Assembly (NCBI GenBank): GCA_023396225.1
Contig: JAEWWT010000018.1
Span: 23,205-87,204 of the forward strand
DNA: 64,000 nt
Direction of reading: 5' to 3'
DNA from: Bacillota bacterium
GTDB lineage: Bacteria; Bacillota; Clostridia; Oscillospirales; Ruminococcaceae
This document shows, piece after piece, positions 25,127-33,548 of this stretch. The stretch's first letter is position 1, and each line of letters begins with the position of its first letter. The position numbers were made by a program, and so were the translations under genes. The notes beneath the pieces were generated by a model that searched no databases, was not told where the DNA came from, and was given only the letters and a program-made list of their open reading frames with translations.

Positions 25127-25906
25127 ATGAAGTTCAGACCTTGCATTGATATTCACAACGGGAAGGTTAAGCAGATTGTCGGCGGAAGTCTTGCTGACAG
25201 TAACAATTCTGCTTCTGAGAATTTTGTTTCGGAGTACAGTGCAGAATATTATGCGGAATTATATAAAAAATATAATTTAAGCGGGGGGCATATTATTCTT
25301 CTGAATGCTCATGATTCGGAGTATTATGACGCTGATGTAAAGCAGGCAAAAGCGGCTCTTTCAGCTTTCAAAGGCGAATTGCAGATTGGCGGAGGAATTA
25401 ATCCCGACAACGCAAAGTGTTTTCTGGATATGGGAGCTTCGCATGTTATTGTGACTTCCTATGTTTTCAGCGGCGGGGTCATAAACTATGACAGGCTTGA
25501 TAATATGAGGGATAGTGTCGGCAGGGAAAGGCTTGTTCTTGATTTGTCATGCCGTAAGAAAGATGGTAACTATTATATAGTAACGGACAGGTGGCAGAAG
25601 TTTACCGACACTGTTCTTGATATGAAAATAATTGAAAAGCTTTCGGAATACTGCGATGAGTTCCTTGTTCATGCTGTTGATGTTGAGGGTAAGGCAAGCG
25701 GAATTGAGGCAGATGTTGCTGCTATGCTTGGTGAGAAATGTGATGTTCCTGTTACATATGCTGGCGGAATAAGTTCATATGAGGATCTTGCACAACTGAA
25801 AAAGCTTGGCAGGGGAAAGGTTGATTTCACTATTGGTAGTGCGCTTGATCTTTTTGGGGGAAAGCTTAAATTTGAGGATATTGTTGCTTTTGGAGAAAAA
25901 CTATAA
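25127..25906 (+). CDS. hisA: HisA isomerase, eukaryote-type
   Basis: ProFAR isomerase of histidine biosynthesis, a TIM-barrel enzyme. The 259-residue sequence starts FRPCIDIHNGKVKQIVGG and keeps GGHIILLNAHD, LQIGGGINPDNA, LVLDLSCRKK and VTYAGGISSYEDL. This spacing fits the eukaryotic HIS6-like subfamily and not the usual bacterial HisA. It is isolated from other his genes here. AAGGAG precedes the ATG. The ahcY gene follows after 36 bases, an unusual pairing. Confidence 0.88.
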   Translation: MKFRPCIDIHNGKVKQIVGGSLADSNNSASENFVSEYSAEYYAELYKKYNLSGGHIILLNAHDSEYYDADVKQAKAALSAFKGELQIGGGINPDNAKCFLDMGASHVIVTSYVFSGGVINYDRLDNMRDSVGRERLVLDLSCRKKDGNYYIVTDRWQKFTDTVLDMKIIEKLSEYCDEFLVHAVDVEGKASGIEADVAAMLGEKCDVPVTYAGGISSYEDLAQLKKLGRGKVDFTIGSALDLFGGKLKFEDIVAFGEKL

Positions 25907-25942
25907 TATGAATTTTATTCATTTGTGAAAGGATTGTTTACT

Positions 25943-27190
25943 ATGCAGAGTGAAATCAGGGATTTGTCATTATGGCAAAGCGGACAGACAAAAATTGAAT
26001 GGGTAAAGGCTAATATGCCTTTGTTAAGAAGTATTGAAACGGAGTTTTTACAGACACAGCCTTTCAAGGGAATAAAGATTGCTCTTTCTGTTCATCTTGA
26101 AGCAAAGACGGCATATCTTTGCAAGGTTTTTGCAGCAGGCGGTGCAGAAATGTATATAACGGGAAGCAATCCGCTTTCCACACAGGACGATGTTGCGGCG
26201 GCTCTTGTACATGACGGACTTAATGTATTTGCTTGGCACAACGCTACAGATGAGGAATATCACAGACATATTTCCCAGGTAATCAAGGTTGGTCCGAACG
26301 TAATAATAGATGACGGCGGTGACCTTGTTCACCTTATCCATAATGAGTACACAGAAATGATTGACGGAGTAATCGGCGGCTGTGAAGAGACTACTACAGG
26401 AATTATCAGACTTATTGCTATGGACAAGGAGAAAAAGCTGAAATTCCCAATGGTACTTGTAAACAATGCTGACTGCAAGCACCTTTTTGACAACAGATAC
26501 GGCACTGGTCAGTCTGTATGGGACGGTATCAACAGGACTACTAACCTTATTGTTGCAGGCAAGAATGTTGTTGTAGCAGGCTATGGATGGTGCGGCAAGG
26601 GTGTTGCTATGAGGGCAAAGGGACTTGGCGCTGATGTTATCATCACTGAAATAAATCCTATCAGAGCAATGGAGGCTGTTATGGACGGCTTTAAGGTAAT
26701 GAAGATGGAGGAGGCCGCTAAGATAGGTGATTTCTTTATCACAGTTACTGGATGCAGAGATATTATTACGGAAAAGTCCTTCAATGTCATGAAGGACGGA
26801 GCTATATGCTGTAACGCTGGGCATTTCGATGTTGAAGTTGATGTTGCAAAACTTAAGGAGATTGCAGTTGAAACCAAAGTTGCAAGGAACAATATTCAGG
26901 GCTACAAGCTTAAAAACGGCAGTTGGATTTATGTTATTGCAGAGGGCAGACTTGTAAACCTTGCTGCAGGTGACGGTCATCCTGCTGAAATCATGGATAT
27001 GAGCTTTGCAATTCAGGCACTTTCTGCTTTGCACCTTGTCAAGAATAAGGGTAAGCTTGATAAGATGATTATTGATGTTCCTGTTGAAGTTGACAGGGAG
27101 GTTGCTGAAAGAAAGCTTAGATTCTGGGGAATGGAAATTGATAAGCTTACAGAAGAGCAGGATAAGTATCTTAACAGCTGGGAAGCATAG
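25943..27190 (+). CDS. ahcY: S-adenosylhomocysteine hydrolase
   Basis: It hydrolyses S-adenosylhomocysteine to adenosine and homocysteine, removing the inhibitor of SAM-dependent methylases. The 415-residue protein has LSVHLEAKTAYLCKVFAAGGA, the DDGGDLV motif, the NAD-binding loop VVAGYGWCGKGVAMRAKGLG and a C-terminal KLRFWGMEID. It lacks the long insert of eukaryotic and many proteobacterial enzymes. An in-frame GTG at 25925 is rejected because its codons form the AAAGGA ribosome site for the ATG at 25943. The rhomboid gene follows closely. Confidence 0.94.
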   Translation: MQSEIRDLSLWQSGQTKIEWVKANMPLLRSIETEFLQTQPFKGIKIALSVHLEAKTAYLCKVFAAGGAEMYITGSNPLSTQDDVAAALVHDGLNVFAWHNATDEEYHRHISQVIKVGPNVIIDDGGDLVHLIHNEYTEMIDGVIGGCEETTTGIIRLIAMDKEKKLKFPMVLVNNADCKHLFDNRYGTGQSVWDGINRTTNLIVAGKNVVVAGYGWCGKGVAMRAKGLGADVIITEINPIRAMEAVMDGFKVMKMEEAAKIGDFFITVTGCRDIITEKSFNVMKDGAICCNAGHFDVEVDVAKLKEIAVETKVARNNIQGYKLKNGSWIYVIAEGRLVNLAAGDGHPAEIMDMSFAIQALSALHLVKNKGKLDKMIIDVPVEVDREVAERKLRFWGMEIDKLTEEQDKYLNSWEA

Positions 27191-27216
27191 CATGAAAAGG
27201 AATGGAGATTGACATA

Positions 27217-27795
27217 ATGAAACTCAAAAAAATCAGGTATAATGCTCCTGTTGTTCTTACATTTACGCTGATTGCGTTTGTGGTTTTGATTATAGGGTAT
27301 TTCACAGGAACGAAATCAACGCAGATGTTCTTTACGGTTTACAGGACATCTTTTGCAGATCCGATGCAGTATGTAAGGCTGTTCACACATGTTCTTGGAC
27401 ATGCTGATTTTCAGCATTTTTCAGGCAATTTCATGATAATTCTGATTATTGCTCCTATGCTTGAAGAGAAGTACGGAAGCAGGAATATTCTTTTAATTAT
27501 TATTTTTACTGCTTTTATAACTGGCTTGTTCAATGTTCTGCTTTTTAATACGGGACTTCTTGGTGCAAGTGGAATTGCATTCACATTTATTTTGCTCGGG
27601 TCATTTGTAAATGTCAAGGACAGAAATGAAATACCTCTTACACTAATAATAGTAGCTGCATTCTATATAGGCAATGAAATTGTTGCAGGTATTTTCACAA
27701 AGGATAATATCTCACAGATTACGCATATTATTGGCGGTATCTGCGGATGTGTGTTCGGGTATATACTTAATACAAAGAAAAACGAGAGCGTATAA
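27217..27795 (+). CDS. Rhomboid family intramembrane serine protease
   Basis: A 192-residue polytopic membrane protein. It has the rhomboid motifs HVLGHADFQHFSGNFMII (the usual H..H...N region), the nucleophile in GLLGASGIAFT and the catalytic His in ITHIIGGICG, spread over about six membrane segments. The start at 27217 is preferred because GGAG lies 9 bases before it; the upstream ATG at 27202 lies inside the ribosome site. It is co-directional with ahcY (26-base gap). The gene ends 2 bases before a large inverted-repeat element. Confidence 0.88.
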   Translation: MKLKKIRYNAPVVLTFTLIAFVVLIIGYFTGTKSTQMFFTVYRTSFADPMQYVRLFTHVLGHADFQHFSGNFMIILIIAPMLEEKYGSRNILLIIIFTAFITGLFNVLLFNTGLLGASGIAFTFILLGSFVNVKDRNEIPLTLIIVAAFYIGNEIVAGIFTKDNISQITHIIGGICGCVFGYILNTKKNESV

Positions 27796-27797
27796 CA

Positions 27798-28464
27798 GAA
27801 AAGTTCGCAAGATTGCTTGTTATTAGAATAAAAAAATAAAAGTTCGTCAACCTTTCGAGGTTGTAAGGTTCAAAGGGACAAAGTCCCTTGTCGCACTCCG
27901 CAGAGTGCGAAATCCAAAACGCAACCCCGCAAATGGAAATAAAATAATGAAACCGCAAATAGTAATTACAGACTAACTATTTTAGTACGTAATTGCATTT
28001 GCGGTTTCTTTATAAAACAACAAATTATCCTCTGAAATCAGGCACAACAGCGAAGCGAATTGTGTCTGATTTCAGACAAAGCTAAACTTGAAAAATTATA
28101 AGCGAAAACATAATCTTTTTAACTTTGCAATAAATTGAAGATATACTTTTTATTGTTTTATGGCAAGATAATTTTGTTTTGTCTTAAAGTAATTTCAATT
28201 CGCTGCGCTGTTGAAATTACTTTAAGAGGGAAGTTTATTTTTATACGAAAGAAAAACCGCAAATGTATATTTCAGATCAGATTTGACTATTTGAAATATT
28301 TGTTTGCGGTTTTAATATTTACTTTTCATTTGCGGGGTTACGGGAGTGTTTCGCACTCTGCGGAGTGCGATGAGGGCTCTGCCCCTCAACCCTGCCGCCT
28401 TGAAAGTCGGGCGAACTTTTATTTGTTTTATTATTTGAGAAACAAGCAGGCTTGCGAACTTTTC
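27798..28464. repeat. 667-bp composite inverted-repeat element between convergent genes
   Basis: Two 138-base arms (27798-27935 and 28327-28464) are inverted copies. Shared blocks in order are GAAAAGTTCGCAAG, AAATAAAAGTTCG, TCGCACTCCGCAGAGTGCGA (20 of 20) and CCCCGCAAATG. Inside the arms are mirrored hairpins: AAACCGCAAAT/ATTTGCGGTTT at 27950-28008 and again near 28253-28315, then TCTGAAATCAG and AAAGTAATTTCAA hairpins with GCGAAGCG-type loops. No credible ORF is present. The arms start 2 bases after the rhomboid stop and end 14 bases before the FtsW/RodA stop. Confidence 0.85.
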
Positions 28465-28478
28465 TTTATTTTTCTCCA

Positions 28479-29618
28479 TTAATCTGCGTCATAGAACACA
28501 CGGTATTTCTTTTCGGAATGTGAGTATGTACTCATTACAATTCCTATACCTATAAACATACTTAGCATTGCCGTTCCGCCCTGACTGACAAACGGCAGAG
28601 GAATTCCGATAACAGGCGTTACTACTATAACCATGCCTATATTGAGAATACAATGTATGAAGATTATAGCGGCAAACCCTATACAGATATATTTGCCCGT
28701 TCCATCCTTTGCTACTCTGCTGTCTGAAATAATTCTCATACAGATAAATGAGAGACCGGCTACAAGCAGGATACAGCCAAAGAACCCAAAACATTGTCCT
28801 ACATATGTGAAGATAAAGTCTGTCTGAACTTCAGGTACAAAGGCATAAGTATCAGCAAAAAGTCCTTTGCCGAACATTCCTCCCGAACCAAGTGCAATCT
28901 TGCCAAGACGTTGCTGATAGCCATACCCTAAAGGGTCAAGGTCTTCCTTTATAACAACAAGGAAACGCATTTTTTGGTGATTTTGCAGGACATATTTCCA
29001 CAAAATGAATATGCCGACAGGTGCGACTACTACGCAAGGGGCAATGTATTTCCATGAAAGCCCTGCGGCAAACATCATGCTTACAAAAATAGCAATGAAC
29101 ACAATTGCTGTTCCGTCATCTCCCTGTGCTGCTACAAGCAGAATAGGTATTGCTCCGTGCAGGCACAGCAGCAACACATTTACAATGTTGTTAATCTTGT
29201 CGCCAACTTTGTTAAGATGGACGGCAAATGACATGACAAATACTATTTTCAGTAGTTCAGATGGCTGGAATGTTGTTATTCCAAGGTCAATCCATGCCTT
29301 GTCATCGGTTCCTTCAACCTGTACTCCGAGAGGTGTAAACGTCAGAAGAACAAGGCCGACTGCTACCGGAACATATAGAAACCACAGCTTTGTGAATTTT
29401 CTGTAGTCAAGTGCGGATATAAAAAGTGCCATGCCTGCACCAAGGCATAAGGCGATGAACTGAATTTTATACATGCTGTCAGTTTTGGATGTTATTCCGT
29501 TCTTAACTATTGAATACATTAAAACAACAGAAAAAAACGATACTCCGCAGACCGTAATAAATAGAATTTTATCCAGCTTTTTGAAATACTGAAATATTAT
29601 CTTGAATACTGTATTCAC
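28479..29618 (-). CDS. FtsW/RodA/SpoVE family peptidoglycan polymerase
   Basis: A SEDS-family glycosyltransferase that polymerises lipid II with a partner penicillin-binding protein. The 379-residue protein has about ten membrane segments. It keeps AWIDLGITTFQPSELLKI, the loop GYQQRLGKIALGSGGMFGKG and the C-terminal PLPFVSQGGTAMLS. These features point to the RodA-like branch, but FtsW and SpoVE cannot be excluded without a tree. GTG 29618 is chosen because GGAG lies 6 bases before it; the ATG at 29630 is part of the ribosome site. It is preceded by a member of the conserved leader family. Confidence 0.9.
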   Translation of the reverse strand: MNTVFKIIFQYFKKLDKILFITVCGVSFFSVVLMYSIVKNGITSKTDSMYKIQFIALCLGAGMALFISALDYRKFTKLWFLYVPVAVGLVLLTFTPLGVQVEGTDDKAWIDLGITTFQPSELLKIVFVMSFAVHLNKVGDKINNIVNVLLLCLHGAIPILLVAAQGDDGTAIVFIAIFVSMMFAAGLSWKYIAPCVVVAPVGIFILWKYVLQNHQKMRFLVVIKEDLDPLGYGYQQRLGKIALGSGGMFGKGLFADTYAFVPEVQTDFIFTYVGQCFGFFGCILLVAGLSFICMRIISDSRVAKDGTGKYICIGFAAIIFIHCILNIGMVIVVTPVIGIPLPFVSQGGTAMLSMFIGIGIVMSTYSHSEKKYRVFYDAD

Positions 29619-29635
29619 ATTAATCTCCATTCCAT

Positions 29636-29728
29636 TTGCTTTTTTATGAGGTTATACATATCAAAATTTCTGACAGTATATTTTTATATTGGGACAAATA
29701 GCTGCGTAAAAATACTTTTTCTCGCTAA
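29636..29728 (-). promoter_or_regulatory. Conserved 5' leader (family member 1)
   Basis: Read on the minus strand: a GCG..AAAAA / TTTTTACGC hairpin, then GCAGCTATTTGTC, about 70 variable bases, then GGAATGGAGATTA over the ribosome site. See the finding on the leader family. Confidence 0.6.
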
Positions 29729-29838
29729 TATCTTAAAAAGTCTTAATTTTCTGCAATACTACATAGAAATTTATTTAATTATACAACATTTTTCTATAAA
29801 TTTCAATAGCAAAACACTAGCATAAAAATAAATCTCAT

Positions 29839-29879
29839 GATATAATAGAATGAGTATTTGCTATGTAAAGTTTTACATA
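29839..29879 (+). promoter_or_regulatory. Probable fhs promoter -10 and downstream palindrome
   Basis: TATAAT lies at 29839-29844 with no good -35 box. TATGTAAA-GT-TTTACATA (29862-29879) is a perfect palindrome just downstream, positioned like a repressor operator. The fhs leader from here to the ATG is about 120 bases; it does not match the THF riboswitch as I know it. Confidence 0.5.
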
Positions 29880-29974
29880 CCTAAAAACAGCATTATGACA
29901 TTAACGGCATATGAATCCTGCATTTTGCTGTGAAAGGCATTATTTATAATATATCTTTTATAGGGGGCAGAAAA

Positions 29975-31645
29975 ATGTTATCTGATATTGAAATTGCACA
30001 GCAGGCAAAAATGCTCAAAATATCTGAAATTGCAGCAAATCTTGGTATTGATCAGGATGATATTGAGCCATACGGTCACTATAAGGCAAAGCTTTCAGAG
30101 GCTTTGTTCCAGAAAACCACTGATAAGCCTGACGGCAAACTTATTCTTGTTACGGCAATAAACCCTACTCCAGCCGGTGAGGGAAAGACTACGATTTCTG
30201 TCGGTCTTGCTGAATCTATGGCTAAGATTAACAAGAATGCTGTTCTTGCATTAAGAGAACCTTCTCTCGGACCTGTTTTTGGAATTAAGGGCGGTGCAGC
30301 AGGTGGCGGATATGCACAGGTTGTTCCTATGGAGGATATTAACCTTCACTTCACAGGTGATATGCATGCTATTACTGCGGCAAACAATCTTCTCTGCGCT
30401 TTGCTGGACAACCATATGCAGCAGGGCAATGAGCTTAATATTGACCAGAGAAGAATCATGATAGACAGATGCATGGATATGAATGACCGTGCATTAAGAA
30501 ACTGCGTTATCGGAATGGGCGGAAAGGTAAACGGTATTCCTAGACAGGACAGCTTCAGAATTACTGTAGCTTCCGAGGTTATGGCTATACTTTGTCTTGC
30601 ACTTGACCTTGCAGACCTTAAAAAGCGTCTTGGAAATATACTTGTTGCATATACATATGGTGGTAAGCCTGTTTATGCAAGAGATCTTGGTGCTGACGGA
30701 GCTATGACTGCTCTTCTCAAGGATGCGCTCAAGCCTAACCTTGTTCAGACACTTGAAAATACCCCTGCTATCATGCACGGCGGACCTTTTGCAAATATTG
30801 CTCATGGATGCAACTCTGTAAGAGCTACTAGACTTGCACTCAAACTTGGAGATTACTGCATTACAGAGGCAGGCTTCGGTTCTGACCTTGGTGCAGAAAA
30901 GTTCTTTGACATCAAGTGCAGATTTGCAGGACTAAAGCCTTCATGCGTTGTTCTTGTTGCTACTATAAGAGCGCTTAAATACAATGGCGGAGTACCAAAG
31001 GCTGAACTTGTCAACGAAAATGTTGAGGCTCTTGAAAAGGGTATTATAAACTTAAAGACACATATTGAAAACATGAGAAAATTCGGTGTTCCTGTTGTTG
31101 TTGCAATAAACAGATTCCACACAGATACTGATGCTGAAATTGCAGTTATCGAAAGAGTATGCAATGAAATGGGCGTTGCTGTATCACTTGCAGAAATATT
31201 TGCAAAGGGCGGAGCAGGCGGAACTGATCTTGCACAGAAGGTTTGTGACACTATTGAGAAAAACGAATCAAATTTCAGAACATTGTATGACGAAAAGCTT
31301 CCTATCAAGGAAAAGCTCAGCATAATTGCAAAGGAAATTTACAGAGCTGACGGAGTAATCTTTACAGCACAGGCAGAAAAGGCTCTTGCTGACATTATTG
31401 CTCTTGGATATGACAACATACCTGTTTGTGTTGCAAAGACACAGTATTCATTGTCTGACGATCCAAATAAGCTTGGTAAGCCTGAAAACTTTGTAATCAC
31501 TGTAAGAGATTTAAAACTCAGTGCAGGTGCTGGTTTCGTAGTAGCATTAACAGGCGACATCATGATTATGCCGGGACTTCCAAAATCTCCGGCTGCACTC
31601 AGAATTGACTGCGACAACAATGGATGTATTAGCGGATTGTTCTGA
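29975..31645 (+). CDS. fhs: Formate-tetrahydrofolate ligase
   Basis: It uses ATP to join formate to tetrahydrofolate, giving 10-formyl-THF for one-carbon metabolism. The 556-residue protein shows the P-loop TPAGEGKTT, the block [22 protein letters not shown] cut here to its core [16 protein letters not shown], and [14 protein letters not shown]. It is a complete family-length enzyme. The ATG at 29975 is chosen because of AGGGGG 8 bases upstream; an earlier in-frame ATG lacks a ribosome site. It stands alone, without other Wood-Ljungdahl genes. Confidence 0.96.
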   Translation: MLSDIEIAQQAKMLKISEIAANLGIDQDDIEPYGHYKAKLSEALFQKTTDKPDGKLILVTAINPTPAGEGKTTISVGLAESMAKINKNAVLALREPSLGPVFGIKGGAAGGGYAQVVPMEDINLHFTGDMHAITAANNLLCALLDNHMQQGNELNIDQRRIMIDRCMDMNDRALRNCVIGMGGKVNGIPRQDSFRITVASEVMAILCLALDLADLKKRLGNILVAYTYGGKPVYARDLGADGAMTALLKDALKPNLVQTLENTPAIMHGGPFANIAHGCNSVRATRLALKLGDYCITEAGFGSDLGAEKFFDIKCRFAGLKPSCVVLVATIRALKYNGGVPKAELVNENVEALEKGIINLKTHIENMRKFGVPVVVAINRFHTDTDAEIAVIERVCNEMGVAVSLAEIFAKGGAGGTDLAQKVCDTIEKNESNFRTLYDEKLPIKEKLSIIAKEIYRADGVIFTAQAEKALADIIALGYDNIPVCVAKTQYSLSDDPNKLGKPENFVITVRDLKLSAGAGFVVALTGDIMIMPGLPKSPAALRIDCDNNGCISGLF

Positions 31646-31749
31646 TATATATAATTTGTATAATTATTAGACAGTAAAACTGCTTTTACATATAATAATA
31701 GTAAACGCCTGCATATTTTTATGATAAAGCAGAAAGGGGTGACACTAAT

Positions 31750-32382
31750 TTGTTAAAGTTTGATTTTAACCCGGATGAATTAAAAATAATTAATAATGAA
31801 ATTGACTATAATAAACTTGATGATCATGAGTTGCATTCAGTTGTTGATGTTCAGAAAGATCTTATTTCAAAGCTTATGAATCTTGCTGCAAGAGATTCAC
31901 TGACTGAACTGTACAATAATATTTCTGTTAAGAATTTAGTTGAACAAGCGCTTAATAATGATTCCGAGTCCGTACATTATTTTCTTTTTATTGATATTGA
32001 CAACTTCAAATATATAAATGACAATTTTGGTCATATGTTCGGGGATTCTGTTCTGTATGATTTTGCAAGACAGCTCACCGTAATCTGCAAGGATACGGAC
32101 AGCATTATCGGCAGAGTCGGAGGAGATGAATTTATTGTTATGCTAAAGAATTCGGACGAAGAGCAGGTTAAGTTGATTGCCCTGAAAATCTGCAATGCTT
32201 TTGATGAAATCTGCAGCGGCAATCTTTGCACAGCAGTGTCATGCAGTGTCGGAATTAGCAAATATCCCGATGACTCTGTAAGCTATACTGTTCTTAAGGA
32301 ATATGCAGATAAGGCTTTGTACAGGTCAAAAAGAGGCGGGAAGAACTGTTATTCCATGTTTGACAAAGAAAAAGATTTGTAA
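31750..32382 (+). CDS. GGDEF-domain protein (diguanylate cyclase)
   Basis: A soluble 210-residue protein with a ~45-residue helical N-terminus and one GGDEF domain that would make cyclic di-GMP from two GTP. The start of the domain (ARDSLTELYNN), FIDIDNFKYINDNFGHMFGD and the intact active-site loop GRVGGDEFIVML are present. The RxxD inhibitory site five residues before GGDEF is absent. No sensor domain or membrane segment is seen, so the input is unclear. The start is TTG with GGGGTGA upstream. Activity is inferred from motif integrity. Confidence 0.88.
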   Translation: MLKFDFNPDELKIINNEIDYNKLDDHELHSVVDVQKDLISKLMNLAARDSLTELYNNISVKNLVEQALNNDSESVHYFLFIDIDNFKYINDNFGHMFGDSVLYDFARQLTVICKDTDSIIGRVGGDEFIVMLKNSDEEQVKLIALKICNAFDEICSGNLCTAVSCSVGISKYPDDSVSYTVLKEYADKALYRSKRGGKNCYSMFDKEKDL

Positions 32383-32401
32383 AAAATTTTTTTGTGAGGT
32401 A

Positions 32402-32487
32402 AGTTTGAAAGGTTTACCTTTCAAACTCTGAGTTTTGTGCTTTTCGAACTTCCGTTCGAAGTTTTGCTGAGCAAAAAAGCACAAAAC
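32402..32487 (+). other. Highly structured intergenic segment (hairpin plus three-way junction)
   Basis: AGTTTGAAAGG (32402-32412) pairs with CCTTTCAAACT (32417-32427). Next, GTTTTGTGCTTTT (32432-32444) pairs with AAAAGCACAAAAC (32475-32487), closing two inner hairpins: CGAAC/GTTCG (32445-32458) and TTTTGC/GCAAAA (32462-32476). The second inner hairpin shares two A with the closing stem. All stems are perfect. Confidence 0.8.
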
Positions 32488-32494
32488 ATCAAAG

Positions 32495-32535
32495 AGGGGA
32501 GGCATGCTTCCTACGGAAGCATGGTCATAAGTATG
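32495..32535 (+). promoter_or_regulatory. Hairpin between Shine-Dalgarno and start codon of cdd
   Basis: AGGGGAGG (32495-32502) is followed by the palindrome ATGCTTCC-TAC-GGAAGCAT (32504-32522), then GGTCATAAGT and the start ATG at 32533. Unfolded spacing is 30 bases, while folded spacing is near 10. The closely similar arrangement before ktrB (48691-48732) shares TCATAAnTATG. Confidence 0.7.
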
Positions 32536-32916
32536 TATACAGATAAGCAGCTTATTGATTTAGCAAAAAAACAGCTTGAGTTTTCTTATGCGCCTTACTC
32601 AAAGTTTCATGTTGGAGCGGCACTTCTTACAGAAAGCGGAAAGGTATATTCGGGCTGTAATATAGAAAATGCCTCTTACGGAGCTTGCAACTGTGCTGAA
32701 AGAACGGCTGTGTTCAAGGCTGTTTCGGAGGGTGACAAAGGCTTTCTGAAAATTGCTATTGTCAGCAGTGCAGGAGGGCTTACCTATCCTTGTGGAATAT
32801 GCAGACAGGTGCTTGCTGAATTTGCTCCTGAAATTGAAGTTATTCTTGAAGATACTGACGGAAGTATTAAGTCTTTCAGGCTGGATGAACTTCTTCCTTA
32901 TACTTTCAGGCTGTAA
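32533..32916 (+). CDS. cdd: Cytidine deaminase
   Basis: A zinc enzyme that deaminates cytidine and deoxycytidine to the uridine forms in pyrimidine salvage. The 127-residue protein is a typical homotetrameric Cdd with FHVGAALLTESG, the zinc/catalytic motif GCNIENASYG...CAERTA, and PCGICRQVL. The start at 32533 (MYTDKQ) gives the family's usual N-terminus. An in-frame ATG at 32521 would add four residues; longer in-frame extension upstream is not homologous to Cdd and includes repeat DNA. A strong terminator follows. Confidence 0.92.
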   Translation: MYTDKQLIDLAKKQLEFSYAPYSKFHVGAALLTESGKVYSGCNIENASYGACNCAERTAVFKAVSEGDKGFLKIAIVSSAGGLTYPCGICRQVLAEFAPEIEVILEDTDGSIKSFRLDELLPYTFRL

Positions 32917-32936
32917 AATTAACATTACAATATAGG

Positions 32937-32975
32937 CGTGATACAGTAATTTTAACTGTATCACGTTTTTTACTT
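32937..32975 (+). terminator. Terminator after cdd
   Basis: CGTGATACAGT (32937-32947) pairs exactly with ACTGTATCACG (32955-32965), followed by TTTTTTACTTT. Confidence 0.93.
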
Positions 32976-32982
32976 TATTCTG

Positions 32983-33011
32983 TTGCGTGATTATAATTTA
33001 TGTGATATAAT
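32983..33011 (+). promoter_or_regulatory. Promoter of the ruvCAB operon
   Basis: TTGCGT (32983-32988), 17 bases, TATAAT (33006-33011), directly after the cdd terminator and 27 bases before the ruvC start. Confidence 0.78.
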
Positions 33012-33038
33012 AAGGTATTAATGTAAAGTGGGGGCGGT

Positions 33039-33548
33039 ATGCTTTTGCGTATATTAGGCATAGATCCGGGATATGCAATTGTAGGATTCGGAGTTCTTGA
33101 ATATGATGGATACAAATTCGTTCCTGTTGAATTCGGCGCCGTTACCACTGAAGCTAAAACCGATTTTAATATAAGACTTAAAACTATATATGATGATCTT
33201 ACATATGTTGTAGAGAAATTTCATCCGGAAGCAATGGCTATTGAAAAGTTGTTTTTCAACACTAACCAGAAAACAGGTATTGATGTTGCACAGGCAAGAG
33301 GAGTTACATTGCTTGCGGCCGTAAATGCAGGTGTACCAGTTTATGAATACACACCTTTGCAGGTTAAGCAGTCTGTTGTAGGTTATGGTCGTGCTGAAAA
33401 GGCACAGGTTATGGAGATGACAAGGAGAATTCTTGGTCTTGCTGCTGTTCCGAAGCCTGATGATACTGCGGACGCACTTGCTATTGCTATATGTCACGGA
33501 CATTCTTGCAGAGGATTAAATAAGTATGAAAACAGGGGGAATCCGTAA
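33039..33548 (+). CDS. ruvC: Holliday junction resolvase RuvC
   Basis: An endonuclease that cuts Holliday junctions during recombination. The 169-residue protein carries the acidic tetrad of the family: Asp9 (GIDPG), Glu69 (AIEKLFF), and Asp142 and Asp145 in KPDDTADALAIA. The stop codon overlaps the ruvA start (TAATG), so the two are coupled. It is the first gene of ruvC-ruvA-phosphatase-ruvB. Confidence 0.96.
   Translation: MLLRILGIDPGYAIVGFGVLEYDGYKFVPVEFGAVTTEAKTDFNIRLKTIYDDLTYVVEKFHPEAMAIEKLFFNTNQKTGIDVAQARGVTLLAAVNAGVPVYEYTPLQVKQSVVGYGRAEKAQVMEMTRRILGLAAVPKPDDTADALAIAICHGHSCRGLNKYENRGNP

Noticed and set aside
26048..27193. A 381-codon minus-strand open frame across ahcY
   Set aside because: It is the antisense of a well-conserved ahcY, is rich in Cys, His and Asn runs with no family motif, and has no ribosome site.
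28135..28482. A 115-codon ORF inside the composite inverted repeat
   Set aside because: The frame is made of the palindromic arms, lacks a ribosome site and shows no protein-like pattern.
29850..29974. THF riboswitch before fhs
   Set aside because: Length is suitable, but I could not find the conserved core or the expected pairing.
32515..32535. Cloning-vector contamination, because GCATGGTCATAAG recalls a lacZ-alpha polylinker
   Set aside because: Only about ten bases agree, and the same layout occurs with a different palindrome before ktrB.
33054..33503. A 149-codon minus-strand frame across ruvC
   Set aside because: Antisense shadow of ruvC with no motif or translation signal.
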